A stretch of DNA of 22,114 nucleotides from a virus, in the IMG/VR virus record IMGVR_UViG_3300035670_007999, positions 1-22,114 of that record, one strand, 5' to 3'. The position numbers and the translations under genes were made by a program. The notes under the pieces are model-generated. The model did not search any database and had not been told where the DNA came from. It saw only the letters and a program-made list of their open reading frames with translations. Positions 14,594 through 21,973 of the stretch are shown here, in pieces. Position 1 is the first letter of the stretch. Each line of letters opens with the position of its first letter.

Positions 14594-14621
14594 GTTATTG
14601 GTCATTGGTTATTAGTCATCG
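14594..14621. repeat. heptad array overlapping the portal C-terminus
   Basis: GTTATTG, GTCATTG, GTTATTA, GTCATCG. The portal stop is inside, and the last residues of the portal (PMTNNQ) are encoded by the array. No hairpin core or inverted arm is seen. Confidence 0.8.
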
Positions 14622-16839
14622 GGGTAGAAACTCCCAGATAGGCGTCTGCCATCTGGCGGACGAGTTCGGCTTCGGTGGCGGCGGCGTCGGTGAGATCCGG
14701 CAATGATGCGGAGATTTTTTTCAGCGCGCCGCGGATGGCCGGCAAATCCTTGGCCCGATACGCAGCCTCCAGCGCTTTGCCGATGGGCTGCATGTCCGCT
14801 GCGAGCGCCGTGCGCAGGGCCTGCATGGACTGGTCAACGGTGGATCGGTCATCGGTCACCGGGGAAGATGCGATGTTAGCCGCGGTGGTTTTGTTGGCTG
14901 ATAGTTTTTTTGGAAATCGTTGCGACACAGGCACGATGCTTCCTTCCTTCGTCCTGATTACGGCTTCGGCGGAAATGATCATTTGTTTTTCATCCGCTGA
15001 AACCGGGTCGAATATAACCGCTCCGTCAGGAGTTTTGAACCCTACCTCTTTACGGCTTGTGGAATCGTAATTGTCGAACCAAAAATTGGATACGGCATCC
15101 CGATTGTCCCAAAATCCTGCGCTTTCAATAATTTTTGGAGGATTGAGCGCGCTTGATGCCGCGTCCATTGCGGACCCTCCATTGTCTTTTGCCCACTGGA
15201 TAAAGTTTGGATCTTTGGCGACATATCCGACCGCCCATTTCGGAACCGGTGGAAAATCAGAACTCTTTGCCAAGTATTTCGAATCGCCGTAATGATCGTT
15301 TCCGATATTTGGATTATGAGGATTCCAATCTGCCAGGAGCACCACGTTGGAGCTGTCTTTGATGCTTTCGGATCCTCTATAGTGGGACAAATCATATCCG
15401 GCGGAAAATGCAGCCTTATCAAAAATTTCTTGTGCCTTTTCCAGGTCACCGGATGCGACGGCAGCTAAATAATCCGCATCTATCTGATTGGTTTCAAGCG
15501 ATCCGGATTCCATTTGTTTGACCCATTGGCCGCCCTCGCGCACGCCCTTGGGATTGCGGGCTTGCAGCGGGTTGTAGGCGTTGAGTGCGGTGGTTTGCGT
15601 TTCCCCGAGCGCCTCCTCATCCGCATCAGCTTCGACGATGCCGAATTTGTTGGTGAACCAGGATTTGGAGATCCGGACGCCCATGGTCTTGGCTTTTTCG
15701 ACGATGGTGATTTCCTGTTGCAGGTTGTCGCGGGTCTTGGTGCGGAGTATCAGCTCGCAGAGGACCGGAGCGTTTTTCCCGAAGTGCCAGGCGATCACCT
15801 GCGCCGTTAGATTGCGGTTGATGGTTTCGGAAACCCATGCGGAGTTGTCGGCATCGAGTTCGTCGGAGTCTTCCTGTTGCGGGTTGGAGCCCACGCCATC
15901 CTGCATGGCCATGGTGGACAGGTCCCCGCCGCGCCAGAGGCGGACCTGGGCGCGGTCCATGCGGTCGATGAGTTTGACATACGGCACTTCGCCCTGAGTG
16001 GCCAGGTTGAGGACGTCGATCATGTCGCCCTGGTTGATCACGGCGCCGAACTCGCTGCCCATGGTGGCCACGGCCTCGGCCATGTCGGTCCAGCCGGTGC
16101 TGCCCTTTTGCGCGGTGGTTTTTCCGAGGAACGCGGGCATGCCGTGGCGGTCGCAGTAGGTGAGCCAGTCCTGGAGTGGGATTTGCTTGAACATGCGGGC
16201 GAGCACGCCGGCGAGCATGACGCCGCGACCTTTGGAGATCATCCACGCGTTGCGGCCGCCGAGGGTTTCCAGATCCACGCCGCGCTGGGCGGAGTAGGTG
16301 GGCAGGAATTTCATCTTGCCGGTGGTCACCTCGAAAAACCAAGTGGGCACCTTGACCAGCTCCGCATTGAGTTGTCCGCGCGTGGGCATCCAGATGATGT
16401 GATGCGCGGCGTAGCCTTTGCCATAGGCGTCCATGATCTGTTGGACTAACAAACGCATGCCGCCGGATTCCTCCAGCTCCACCGCGTCGGATACTTTCAG
16501 GAACTGAAAGAACGCCTGCAACACTGCCTGTTGTTTTTCCGCCAGAGGCTTTTGCTCGGGCGTGATTTCGTCCTTGGGTAGCACATCATAGCCCCAGCGA
16601 CTGACTGCCGCCTTGGCTTTGGGAGCGACGGTGGAAATCACGTCGTCATGTTTCTCCAGCCATTCCATCACCCAGGCCAGCGCGGCAATCTCGCCGCGGC
16701 TGTAGGCCTCCAACTGACGCACCAAGACATCCGGAGTCCACCCGCGAAGCGGGTTGAAGCGCGATTGTTTTTCGAGCTTCACGCGTTCCGCGCTAACAGG
16801 GCGGCCGTCGGGGCCTAGAATGGTGCTTGGTTTGCTCAC
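14602..16839 (-). CDS. DUF935-type portal protein with an ART/polyvalent-like insertion (745 aa)
   Basis: Residues 1 to about 425 are a DUF935 (Mu gp29-like) portal core (GEIAALAWVMEWLEKHDDVISTV, YGKGYAAHHIIW, DWLTYCDRHGMPAFLGKT). A linker RNPKGVREGGQWV (428-440) and a helix (about 452-478, YLAAVASGDLEKAQEIFDKAAF) lead into AGYDLSHYRGS (480-490) and on to IISAEAVIRTKEGSIVPVSQRF (621-642). Both patterns resemble the edges of ART-like domains of MuF and polyvalent proteins (AGYxxxxYHGT, IKSADPVTYDDxGNVIPLSERF). Residues about 665-745 resemble the normal DUF935 tail. The start is GTG at 16839, overlapping the upstream stop. Mu gp29 is about 500 residues, so the extra length is the insertion, and it is lower in G+C. 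Confidence 0.85.
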   Translation of the reverse strand: MSKPSTILGPDGRPVSAERVKLEKQSRFNPLRGWTPDVLVRQLEAYSRGEIAALAWVMEWLEKHDDVISTVAPKAKAAVSRWGYDVLPKDEITPEQKPLAEKQQAVLQAFFQFLKVSDAVELEESGGMRLLVQQIMDAYGKGYAAHHIIWMPTRGQLNAELVKVPTWFFEVTTGKMKFLPTYSAQRGVDLETLGGRNAWMISKGRGVMLAGVLARMFKQIPLQDWLTYCDRHGMPAFLGKTTAQKGSTGWTDMAEAVATMGSEFGAVINQGDMIDVLNLATQGEVPYVKLIDRMDRAQVRLWRGGDLSTMAMQDGVGSNPQQEDSDELDADNSAWVSETINRNLTAQVIAWHFGKNAPVLCELILRTKTRDNLQQEITIVEKAKTMGVRISKSWFTNKFGIVEADADEEALGETQTTALNAYNPLQARNPKGVREGGQWVKQMESGSLETNQIDADYLAAVASGDLEKAQEIFDKAAFSAGYDLSHYRGSESIKDSSNVVLLADWNPHNPNIGNDHYGDSKYLAKSSDFPPVPKWAVGYVAKDPNFIQWAKDNGGSAMDAASSALNPPKIIESAGFWDNRDAVSNFWFDNYDSTSRKEVGFKTPDGAVIFDPVSADEKQMIISAEAVIRTKEGSIVPVSQRFPKKLSANKTTAANIASSPVTDDRSTVDQSMQALRTALAADMQPIGKALEAAYRAKDLPAIRGALKKISASLPDLTDAAATEAELVRQMADAYLGVSTPMTNNQ
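14833..14861. repeat. heptad element inside the portal gene
   Basis: GTCAACG, GTGGATC, GTCATCG, GTCACCG lie in frame within the portal coding sequence at about residues 660-669 (VTDDRSTVDQS), just after the ART-like segment. The bases after it (GGGGAAGATGC) resemble the core start of the elements at 6634 and 12519. Most of the inverted arm is absent. Confidence 0.75.
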
Positions 16840-17123
16840 GGGATTGACGGGTGTCTAGCGGGTTGGAATTTCATGCTGCATAGTCTCGCCACTTTGGTCG
16901 ATAGAGACGCAAGACTCCAAGACCCAAGACCCAAGAGAAGAGTAAGAAAAGATTCTGGAAGTGCGGCAGATCTCCAGTCTTGCGTCTTGCGTCTTGAAGT
17001 CTTGCGTCTGGCATGCCTTGTGCCGTCTGTGCCGTGCCCTGTGCCGCCCTCGCACCGCGTTTTGGGCACCAATGCGCCAAACGCCGGGCACCCCCGGCTC
17101 AAATCGCCTCCTGTGCGCGTCAT
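16836..17123 (-). CDS. small frame between terminase and portal, largely repeat-derived (95 aa)
   Basis: The ATG at 17123 overlaps the terminase stop (ATGA) and the stop overlaps the portal start (GTGA), so ribosomes could pass through it to the portal. The product is low in complexity and basic in the middle (GTGHGTDGTRHARRKTSRRKTQD) and shares no family I know. Most of the frame is the heptad-type element at 16905-17047. It may be a decayed or repeat-expanded small gene, kept open for translational coupling. A competing frame of similar length starts at 17175 but does not couple at both ends. Confidence 0.45.
   Translation of the reverse strand: MTRTGGDLSRGCPAFGALVPKTRCEGGTGHGTDGTRHARRKTSRRKTQDWRSAALPESFLTLLLGLGSWSLASLSTKVARLCSMKFQPARHPSIP
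16905..17047. repeat. second-family heptad-hairpin element (CAAGACC type)
   Basis: The left arm reads AGACGCA, AGACTCC, AAGACCC, AAGACCC and the right arm CTTGCGT, CTTGCGT, CTTGAAGT, CTTGCGT, in inverted sense, around an A/G-rich core at about 16938-16973. A further array of TGTGCCG-like units follows at 17019-17047. The layout matches the GTCATTG elements but the heptad sequence is different. It lies between the terminase and portal genes. Confidence 0.8.
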
Positions 17124-19126
17124 AAGCCCGCTCCTTTCCGCCGAAATTCCGGCCGCATGGATGCGATGGGCTCATAGCCGCCGGTGGCCATGACGAAAGC
17201 GTGCCCGCCGACCAGTTCTGACAGTCCGCTGTAGGCGTTAGCCAGCATCAGGTGGTTCTCGCACTTATCGACGTAGTCCTTTTGCTCGCCGTCGCTGGTG
17301 GTCTCACGTTTGGAGCCGGTGATAAGGTGGCTTTCCAGGGTCTCGATGATGGGCGGGCTGCCGGGCACTCGCTGGGGCAGGCGCATCACCGGTTCTTCCA
17401 GGAGCTTGCCGCCGACCACGCGGATGACGTTCTCGGCGGGCGTTAGAAACTCATTGACCACGCGGTTGATGGCTTCAAAGCGGTTGCACTGGATTACCGG
17501 ATAGAAACGGTTGAAGCCGCCCTGGGGATCGATGCCGAGTTTGTGGACGATGCCGCCGCCGGGCTTGATGGCAAACTCCACGACGAAACAACGCAGGCCC
17601 TCCCAGCGGCGGTTGGCTCCATCCCAAGTGAGGCCGCCGGGGAATTGCAGGCGGGCCTCGTTAGGGCGGCCGTTATAGGGCATCCAGTCGATGCCTTCCA
17701 GACCGTTGAGCTTGTAGCACAGCGTGCGTGCCTCATCCACGGCGGGGTTGGCATCTATGGCCAGGCACGCGAGGCCGAGCTTGTGGAAAAGTGCCTCGCC
17801 ACGGGCGACCATCTGGGAAAGTGGGATTTGTTCGGCCCAGTTGACGTGTTTCCTGGCATCGCTGAAAACATCGCGGCTTGTAAACCAGCAGCGGTTGCCG
17901 GTATCCATTCCGGCAAAGCGCGGCACGGCGGCCGGTGCCATGGTGAGATCAAACGGATCCTCCATGCTGCGGGAACGCAGAATGATTTCCGGGCTGATGG
18001 CCTGTTCGGTGTTGGATGGCAGCGCCATCACATCACAGCGAAACACCACCATCATTTCCGGATCCTTGATCGCATCCTGCCAGCGGCTGACAAATTGATT
18101 GATGGGCATGGCGCCGATCAGGAACTGGGAAATGCGGAAACTCCACTTGCGCAGCTTCACGCGCTCGGGCTTGCGGAATTGGAGGATCGGCTGTGAACGG
18201 TCGATAGGCGCGCCGGTGTCCGGATCCGCGAAATAGTAGTTGGCTCCAGGTTCATATTCCCAAGCGGTGCCCGCATCATCGCGGAAGTCTCCGCTCATCG
18301 TGAGCTTGGGGTCCGTTTTGTTTGGCGCTCCATCCACCGCCAGGCGGCAGACCTGCGGCCAAAGCTCCTCAAGATTGATCGGCTTGCTGCCTGGAACCTC
18401 GAAAAGAAAAACGCCCTGGCTGCCGTCCTCCCATTGCTTCTGCTGGCCGGCGGCGTGGATGCGCTGGGTGCCGATGCTGCAGCGCAGACGCAGCTTGCTG
18501 CTGCTCATGCGGCCCGTTAGATATTTGCTGCGCTTGGCGGGGATATCGTCTTTTTCATCCTCCATGGCCACGTCCATTGAGAACGAAGTGGGGATTTTGC
18601 CCATGCCGCGGATCATGCCCTGGCTTTTGCGCCGGCCGTCGCTGATTTGAAACGCGCCCTTGCGGTTCACGCTGCGGCCGCGCTTATCTTCCAGCTTGCC
18701 CACCGTCATGAGCGGTCCCAGCCACTCGATCTGCTCGATCACGTCTGGCCGGAGCTTCGTATCGACGATGCCCTCGACGAGGTCGTCATCAGGCAGATAG
18801 TAGCCCCAGTTCATGAAGCGGCAGGCCGTCAGATAGATGCCGAAGTTCAAAGCCAGGATGGTTTTGCCGAACTGTGCCCCGCCGCAGATATCCACGGTGG
18901 CGTCCGGCAGCGGCTCTCCGGTGTGGGATCCCAGCACCAGGTCCAGAGTGTCGATAATGGGGATGAGCGCCTCGCGGCCTTCCAGCGAATAGCGTATATA
19001 CTCGCCGCCGGACGTTTTGGCCCAGGCCCAGTTGTCCAGGAACTCCCGGAAGGAGGCCACCTGTGGCGCGTTGCCCTTGGTGGGCTCGCCCAGGCGTTTT
19101 TCCAGTTTGTCCAGGACACTGCTCAT
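17120..19126 (-). CDS. terminase large subunit, GpA-like (668 aa)
   Basis: An ATPase domain has a Walker A of unusual form, GGAQFGKT (residues 82-89), and a Walker B ending in acidic residues MDVAMEDE (184-191). A C-terminal nuclease has acidic residues at D408 (FAGMDTGN) and D458 (LAIDANPAVDEA). These fit the GpA-like terminases rather than Mu gp28. The gene starts one base into the preceding stop (TGATG) and ends overlapping the small frame at 16836. It packages DNA by ATP-driven translocation and cuts it with the nuclease. Confidence 0.85.
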   Translation of the reverse strand: MSSVLDKLEKRLGEPTKGNAPQVASFREFLDNWAWAKTSGGEYIRYSLEGREALIPIIDTLDLVLGSHTGEPLPDATVDICGGAQFGKTILALNFGIYLTACRFMNWGYYLPDDDLVEGIVDTKLRPDVIEQIEWLGPLMTVGKLEDKRGRSVNRKGAFQISDGRRKSQGMIRGMGKIPTSFSMDVAMEDEKDDIPAKRSKYLTGRMSSSKLRLRCSIGTQRIHAAGQQKQWEDGSQGVFLFEVPGSKPINLEELWPQVCRLAVDGAPNKTDPKLTMSGDFRDDAGTAWEYEPGANYYFADPDTGAPIDRSQPILQFRKPERVKLRKWSFRISQFLIGAMPINQFVSRWQDAIKDPEMMVVFRCDVMALPSNTEQAISPEIILRSRSMEDPFDLTMAPAAVPRFAGMDTGNRCWFTSRDVFSDARKHVNWAEQIPLSQMVARGEALFHKLGLACLAIDANPAVDEARTLCYKLNGLEGIDWMPYNGRPNEARLQFPGGLTWDGANRRWEGLRCFVVEFAIKPGGGIVHKLGIDPQGGFNRFYPVIQCNRFEAINRVVNEFLTPAENVIRVVGGKLLEEPVMRLPQRVPGSPPIIETLESHLITGSKRETTSDGEQKDYVDKCENHLMLANAYSGLSELVGGHAFVMATGGYEPIASMRPEFRRKGAGL

Positions 19127-19662
19127 CAGGCTTTGGCCACGGCGGCTTTGAGTTCGGCAAAAAGTTTTTCGGCACGGGCGTTTCCCTTGATTTCCGCAAA
19201 CAGCGCGTCCAGCCCGGCATCGATCTTGCTCTTGGCGGCGGCGGTGAGTTTTTCCTTTTCCAACTGCTGCGCCTGGCTTTGCAGCCGCAGGCGCGCCAAG
19301 GCCACATAGCCCTTCACATTGCCGCTCTCCAGCGCCTCTGTGGTGAACACGAGTTGTCCCACGCGTTCCACGTCCTCGGGAGTCATGTTAGGATCGCGAG
19401 CTAGTTCCAGCCGCGCCTGTTCGGCACGGGCCGCCGCTCCGTCCAGCCGGCGCTTGAGCGCCAACCACTGGTAGAAATTGGCCACCGCGCTGGTGCTCAC
19501 CTCAAAGCCGAAGCGGCCCGGTGCCCACGCGGCAACATCCGTTAGCGTCCACACCTTGTCCCCTTCCACTTCCGGGTGGCGCAGCGACCAGAGTTCGTCC
19601 AGCGCCTCTTGCGGGAGATTCTGCAAACGCGCGTCGGCTCTAACGGTGATGGTTTTGCTCAC
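19126..19662 (-). CDS. DUF3486-like small terminase subunit (Mu gp27-like, 178 aa)
   Basis: The start is taken as GTG at 19662, overlapping the upstream stop (GTGA), giving MSKTITVRADARLQNLP. The central part (WTLTDVAAWAPGRFGFEVSTSAVANFYQWL) is a helix-turn-helix typical of DUF3486, and a long helical C-terminus follows. In Mu-type phages this protein directly precedes the large terminase. A longer start at 19707 would run into the upstream gene and is not preferred. Confidence 0.75.
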   Translation of the reverse strand: MSKTITVRADARLQNLPQEALDELWSLRHPEVEGDKVWTLTDVAAWAPGRFGFEVSTSAVANFYQWLALKRRLDGAAARAEQARLELARDPNMTPEDVERVGQLVFTTEALESGNVKGYVALARLRLQSQAQQLEKEKLTAAAKSKIDAGLDALFAEIKGNARAEKLFAELKAAVAKA

Positions 19663-19931
19663 TGTAGGGATTTTTGTTTGGCGGTGCCTGCCGGGGTGAT
19701 GTACCAAAGGACATCCCCGGAATCCTCATCGTCCTCGCTGCGGATGTATGCGTGTTCGTGGTTCCATTCGCGGGCGTCGCGCAGGTCCTGAAGCCCGACC
19801 GGAGCGCCGTACAAGACGCGCACCATCTCCAGGAGCATGACCTCGGTCTTGCCATATCCGGGGGCCATGTCGAGCGCCTCGCGCACCTTGCGGCGGAGGA
19901 TGGCGATGATGGGTTTTTCCTTATTATACAT
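19659..19931 (-). CDS. VpaChn25_0724-like winged-helix protein (90 aa)
   Basis: The pattern ALDMAPGYGKTEVMLLEMVRVLYG, then GLQDLRDAREW, then VLWYITPAGTAKQ matches the short winged-helix family found just before DUF3486 in Mu-like phages. The order DUF2730-like, winged helix, DUF3486 supports it. The start overlaps the end of the DUF2730-like gene by 8 nt. Confidence 0.75.
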   Translation of the reverse strand: MYNKEKPIIAILRRKVREALDMAPGYGKTEVMLLEMVRVLYGAPVGLQDLRDAREWNHEHAYIRSEDDEDSGDVLWYITPAGTAKQKSLQ

Positions 19932-20436
19932 GATCGGGGTTTTTTTTGGCCAGTGCCATGATGGCGGATCCGAGCTTGCCGATGTCCTTGCTCACCTCGG
20001 TGCGAACGTGGATGGCGGCCAGCCTGTCGGCGTGCTCATTGAGTTTGTCGTGGATGCGCCGGCGCCGCTCCGCCCCCTCATCGTTGGACTCGGTGATCCG
20101 CGTGTGGAGCTGATCGCCCATGGTGATGATCTTTTCGCTCAACACCTCGTTCAACTGCCGGGACCGCTCCACCGAGCGCTCGTCGCGCTCCATGACCAGC
20201 ATGACGATTTTATCGTAGAGGGCTTTCATTTCCCGCAGGTCGTTCTTGGTATCGCGCATGCAGGCCGCGCATTCCTCGCGGGTCACATAGTGTTTCTCGA
20301 TGCTCACCCCGAGCGGATTGTTGACGATGCGCGTGGAGCCAATCTCCGCGATTTTGCGGTTGAGATTGAGCATGCCCATGCTGTTGAGCGCTACAAGCAC
20401 CGCCACGATGAGGGATCCTACGGTCATGATGTCCAT
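19924..20436 (-). CDS. DUF2730-like membrane / coiled-coil protein (170 aa)
   Basis: The ATG at 20436 begins 2 nt after the upstream stop. An N-terminal transmembrane helix (MTVGSLIVAVLVALNSMGML) is followed by a long charged coiled coil (about 50-150). A CAAC pair sits near residue 58. Mu-like phages carry a DUF2730 protein here, of unknown role. A start at 20505 would extend it into the upstream gene and is not preferred. Confidence 0.7.
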   Translation of the reverse strand: MDIMTVGSLIVAVLVALNSMGMLNLNRKIAEIGSTRIVNNPLGVSIEKHYVTREECAACMRDTKNDLREMKALYDKIVMLVMERDERSVERSRQLNEVLSEKIITMGDQLHTRITESNDEGAERRRRIHDKLNEHADRLAAIHVRTEVSKDIGKLGSAIMALAKKNPDHV

Positions 20437-20438
20437 GT

Positions 20439-20666
20439 TCAGGGTGTGGTTGCGGGGGCTTTCAGGTTGAGATATCGATCGCCCGCTTCCAGAGCGCAGG
20501 CCCATTTGATGATTGCCGGGATTCCGCCCTTGGCGGTGTTTTCCCGCACCCGGGCGACGGCATATCCGTGCAGCACTCGCAGCTCGGCCTCCGGCAGGGC
20601 ATGCACATGCGCGGCGGTGTCACCGGCCAGCACCGCGTCAATGTATAGTTCCACCGGCGGGATCAC
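20439..20666 (-). CDS. small hypothetical protein (75 aa)
   Basis: ATGA overlap with the end of the endolysin gene, then a 2-nt gap to the DUF2730-like gene. It is mostly helical, with an acidic N-terminal part (PPVELYIDAVLAGD), and has no cysteine pair or membrane segment. The coupling on both sides suggests a real gene of the lysis-packaging junction. No family is recognised. Confidence 0.7.
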   Translation of the reverse strand: MIPPVELYIDAVLAGDTAAHVHALPEAELRVLHGYAVARVRENTAKGGIPAIIKWACALEAGDRYLNLKAPATTP

Positions 20667-21256
20667 AGCACGCTTCCTTTCTGTTTATAGAGGAGGCGCT
20701 TGGCTTCCATAGTCAGGCCGGTGGCGATCTCGTAGTGCGGAATGTCCCGGAATGATTTCCAGTTGCCTCCCCACTCCAGGCCGCAGCCGGACGCATGCGC
20801 GGCACAGGCGCGATGCACCCGCTCCGCAAGCGCTGGGTTGGACTCGTCGGCGTAAATCTTGCCGGAGAAAACCGCGAAGTCCACGGCGATGCCGAAGTTA
20901 TGGTTGCTGTAGCCGCCGGCGGCTTTGGTCACGCGCGGGCGCTGCGCGAAAAGTTTGTCCTGCTCCTCCCAGGTGCGGTGTCCGCTGATGGCCACATACT
21001 CGCATCCCAGCGTGGCGGCCGTGGCCTTGGCCAGTAGCGTGAAGCTTTCGAAACGGTCCCGCGCCTTGGAGTCCAGCGTGGCCAGCGTGGCCAGCGTGCG
21101 GGCGTCGAGCGCCTGCAATGGCACGGCGTTTGGCGACACCTGATCCAGCAATGCCAGCTCCTTCAAAATAGCGTTGACGGTTTCCGGCCCGACCACGCCA
21201 TCCGCTTCCACGCCCACGGCGCGCTGAATGGTCTTGATGCTGTCGATTAAATTCAT
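20663..21256 (-). CDS. endolysin, M15-type peptidase with peptidoglycan-binding N-terminus (197 aa)
   Basis: The N-terminal region (IKTIQRAVGVEADGVVGPETVNAIL) is a peptidoglycan-binding fold. The catalytic domain carries R94 (SGHRTWEEQ), H119 and D126 (YSNHNFGIAVDF), and H174 (DIPHYE), the zinc-ligand layout of M15 D-Ala-D-Ala-type endopeptidases. No signal peptide is present, so a holin or equivalent should release it. The neighbouring membrane gene may do so. Confidence 0.9.
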   Translation of the reverse strand: MNLIDSIKTIQRAVGVEADGVVGPETVNAILKELALLDQVSPNAVPLQALDARTLATLATLDSKARDRFESFTLLAKATAATLGCEYVAISGHRTWEEQDKLFAQRPRVTKAAGGYSNHNFGIAVDFAVFSGKIYADESNPALAERVHRACAAHASGCGLEWGGNWKSFRDIPHYEIATGLTMEAKRLLYKQKGSVL

Positions 21257-21333
21257 GGCTTGAAAAGTCCGGGAGAACTGAGGACGCGTGTGGATCTAAT
21301 TGGGGCCTGTGATCCTCGTTGCTCCCTGGAAAA

Positions 21334-21822
21334 TCATTTCACGATCACTCCGGCGGGGTTGATCGTTTCGGTCACCACTTTTCCGTCCGGCATGGTGGCG
21401 ACCAGGTTATCCCCTTTGGGAGATCTGACGATGATGACGGATGCGTCCTTGGCATCGTTGCGCGTTTGCCAATCCTCGATGAGTTTGGCCATGGCTACCG
21501 GATCCAGCGCGAATGTCGGCTTCCCGGTGCCGTCATAGGTCATGCTACACGACGGCAGGCCCACGCAGAGCAAGCCTGCCGCCGTGATCCATACCAGCAG
21601 GCACGGAAACATCCCGGAATCCGTGCCGGGTTTCGGCTCCTCCGAACCGAAAAGGGAAACCTTGCCGCTCGTCACAAATCTAACCAGCACGTTCGCCGCC
21701 GCCAATGCGCTCAGCGCCGTCTCGGGGTTAGCCGCCAGCCAGTCTTTGACTGCCGGCACAAACGCCACCAGCGCGGCGATGAAATTCAACCAGAACGTCT
21801 TGCTTTGAAGTATGTTTTTCAT
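21334..21822 (-). CDS. holin-like protein with lipobox-like C-terminal domain (162 aa)
   Basis: The start is placed at the ATG at 21822 (MKNILQSK). TM1 is at about 10-29 (FWLNFIAALVAFVPAVKDWL) and TM2 at about 72-91 (FPCLLVWITAAGLLCVGLPS). TM2 is followed by C92, S93, so LPSC is a lipobox-like site; the Pro at -2 is unusual. An in-frame ATG at 21612 (M71) would give a 92-residue lipoprotein with a short signal peptide, resembling an outer spanin. The upstream TM has holin-like N-terminal layout. It lies next to the endolysin, and the leader AACCACCCC lacks a Shine-Dalgarno. Confidence 0.65.
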   Translation of the reverse strand: MKNILQSKTFWLNFIAALVAFVPAVKDWLAANPETALSALAAANVLVRFVTSGKVSLFGSEEPKPGTDSGMFPCLLVWITAAGLLCVGLPSCSMTYDGTGKPTFALDPVAMAKLIEDWQTRNDAKDASVIIVRSPKGDNLVATMPDGKVVTETINPAGVIVK

Positions 21823-21827
21823 GGGGT

Positions 21828-21926
21828 GGTTATTGGTCATTGGTCATTGGTCAGCGGGCATCAGGAAAGAGGGCTCTTGTCGCTTGCGTCTTCACTGATG
21901 ACCATTGACCAATGACTGATGACCTC
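21828..21926. repeat. heptad-hairpin element at the start of the late operon
   Basis: GGTTATT, GGTCATT, GGTCATT, GGTCAGC, GGGCATC run from 21828 to 21862, then a core with GGAAAGAGGGCTCTTG, then inverted heptads from 21897 to 21924 (GATGACC, ATTGACC, AATGACT, GATGACC). It lies upstream of the lysis gene. Confidence 0.9.
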
Positions 21927-21973
21927 CCCACCCGGTGACAGATTCCCCACCTCTGCCCACCCCTGTTTATTTT

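Noticed and set aside
19920-19930. TATAAT on the minus strand as a promoter
   Set aside because: It lies in the start codons of the winged-helix gene (ATGTATAATAAG), overlaps the end of the previous gene and has no -35; the gene is inside an operon.
5484-21926. Heptad arrays as CRISPR
   Set aside because: Repeats are seven bases with no spacers of constant length and no cas genes; the units are contiguous and often inverted around a hairpin.
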